Part shown: positions 5,084-5,138 of the stretch, in pieces | Numbering within the stretch: the stretch's first letter is position 1 | Layout of the letters: each line of letters opens with the position of its first letter | DNA from: Pseudomonadota bacterium | GTDB lineage: Bacteria; Desulfobacterota; Anaeroferrophillalia; Anaeroferrophillales; Tharpellaceae | NCBI GenBank assembly: GCA_015486445.1 | Contig: WFRT01000235.1 | Location: 1 to 5,138, forward strand | Reading direction: 5' to 3' | DNA: 5,138 nt | Made by a program: the position numbers and the translations under genes | The notes under the pieces: model-generated | What the model saw: the letters and a program-made list of their open reading frames with translations, nothing else | Told to the model about the DNA's origin: nothing | Databases searched by the model: none

Positions 5084-5138
5084 TCCGAAACCGCTCAGAA
5101 AAACCACCCCCGCCCCTCCTGAAAGAAGGGAGATAGAA

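Overview
The window looks like a stretch of chromosome from a GC-rich, probably anaerobic bacterium of the deltaproteobacterial (Desulfobacterota) type. Two observations suggest this: the gene order rpsF - rpsR - DUF2232 membrane protein - rplI, which from memory is typical of Geobacter/Desulfuromonas-like genomes, and a neighbouring DUF362 protein carrying two [4Fe-4S] ferredoxin motifs. The placement is inference; the window holds no rRNA or other phylogenetic marker beyond these proteins.

Right to left on the minus strand, positions 2604-1 hold one transcription unit. It has a weak candidate promoter, a leader with two hairpins, rpsF (bS6), rpsR (bS18, overlapping rpsF by one base), a DUF2232 integral membrane protein starting at GTG, rplI (bL9), and a strong Rho-independent terminator at the window's left edge. 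Both bS6 and bL9 carry long Ala/Glu-rich acidic C-terminal tails that the compact ribosomal folds do not need.

Upstream of this, also on the minus strand (3766-2654), is a separately transcribed DUF362/ferredoxin iron-sulfur protein. A very GC-rich nested inverted repeat lies between its stop codon and the rpsF promoter.

On the plus strand, divergent from the DUF362 gene, is an uncharacterised eight-helix membrane protein (3984-4865) with a good sigma70-like promoter. The sequence shows a clear internal duplication of two four-helix halves. The gene is flanked by two direct copies of a 20-nt sequence (19/20 identical, 1,114 bp apart). The downstream copy leads into a roughly 110-bp nested palindrome at 4972-5083, which resembles a REP/MITE-like small repeat or a large RNA hairpin. 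This accessory-looking right end is the least explained part of the window.

No tRNA, rRNA, CRISPR array, transposase or recombinase gene is visible. Several long open frames antisense to or out of frame with the real genes are by-products of high GC content.
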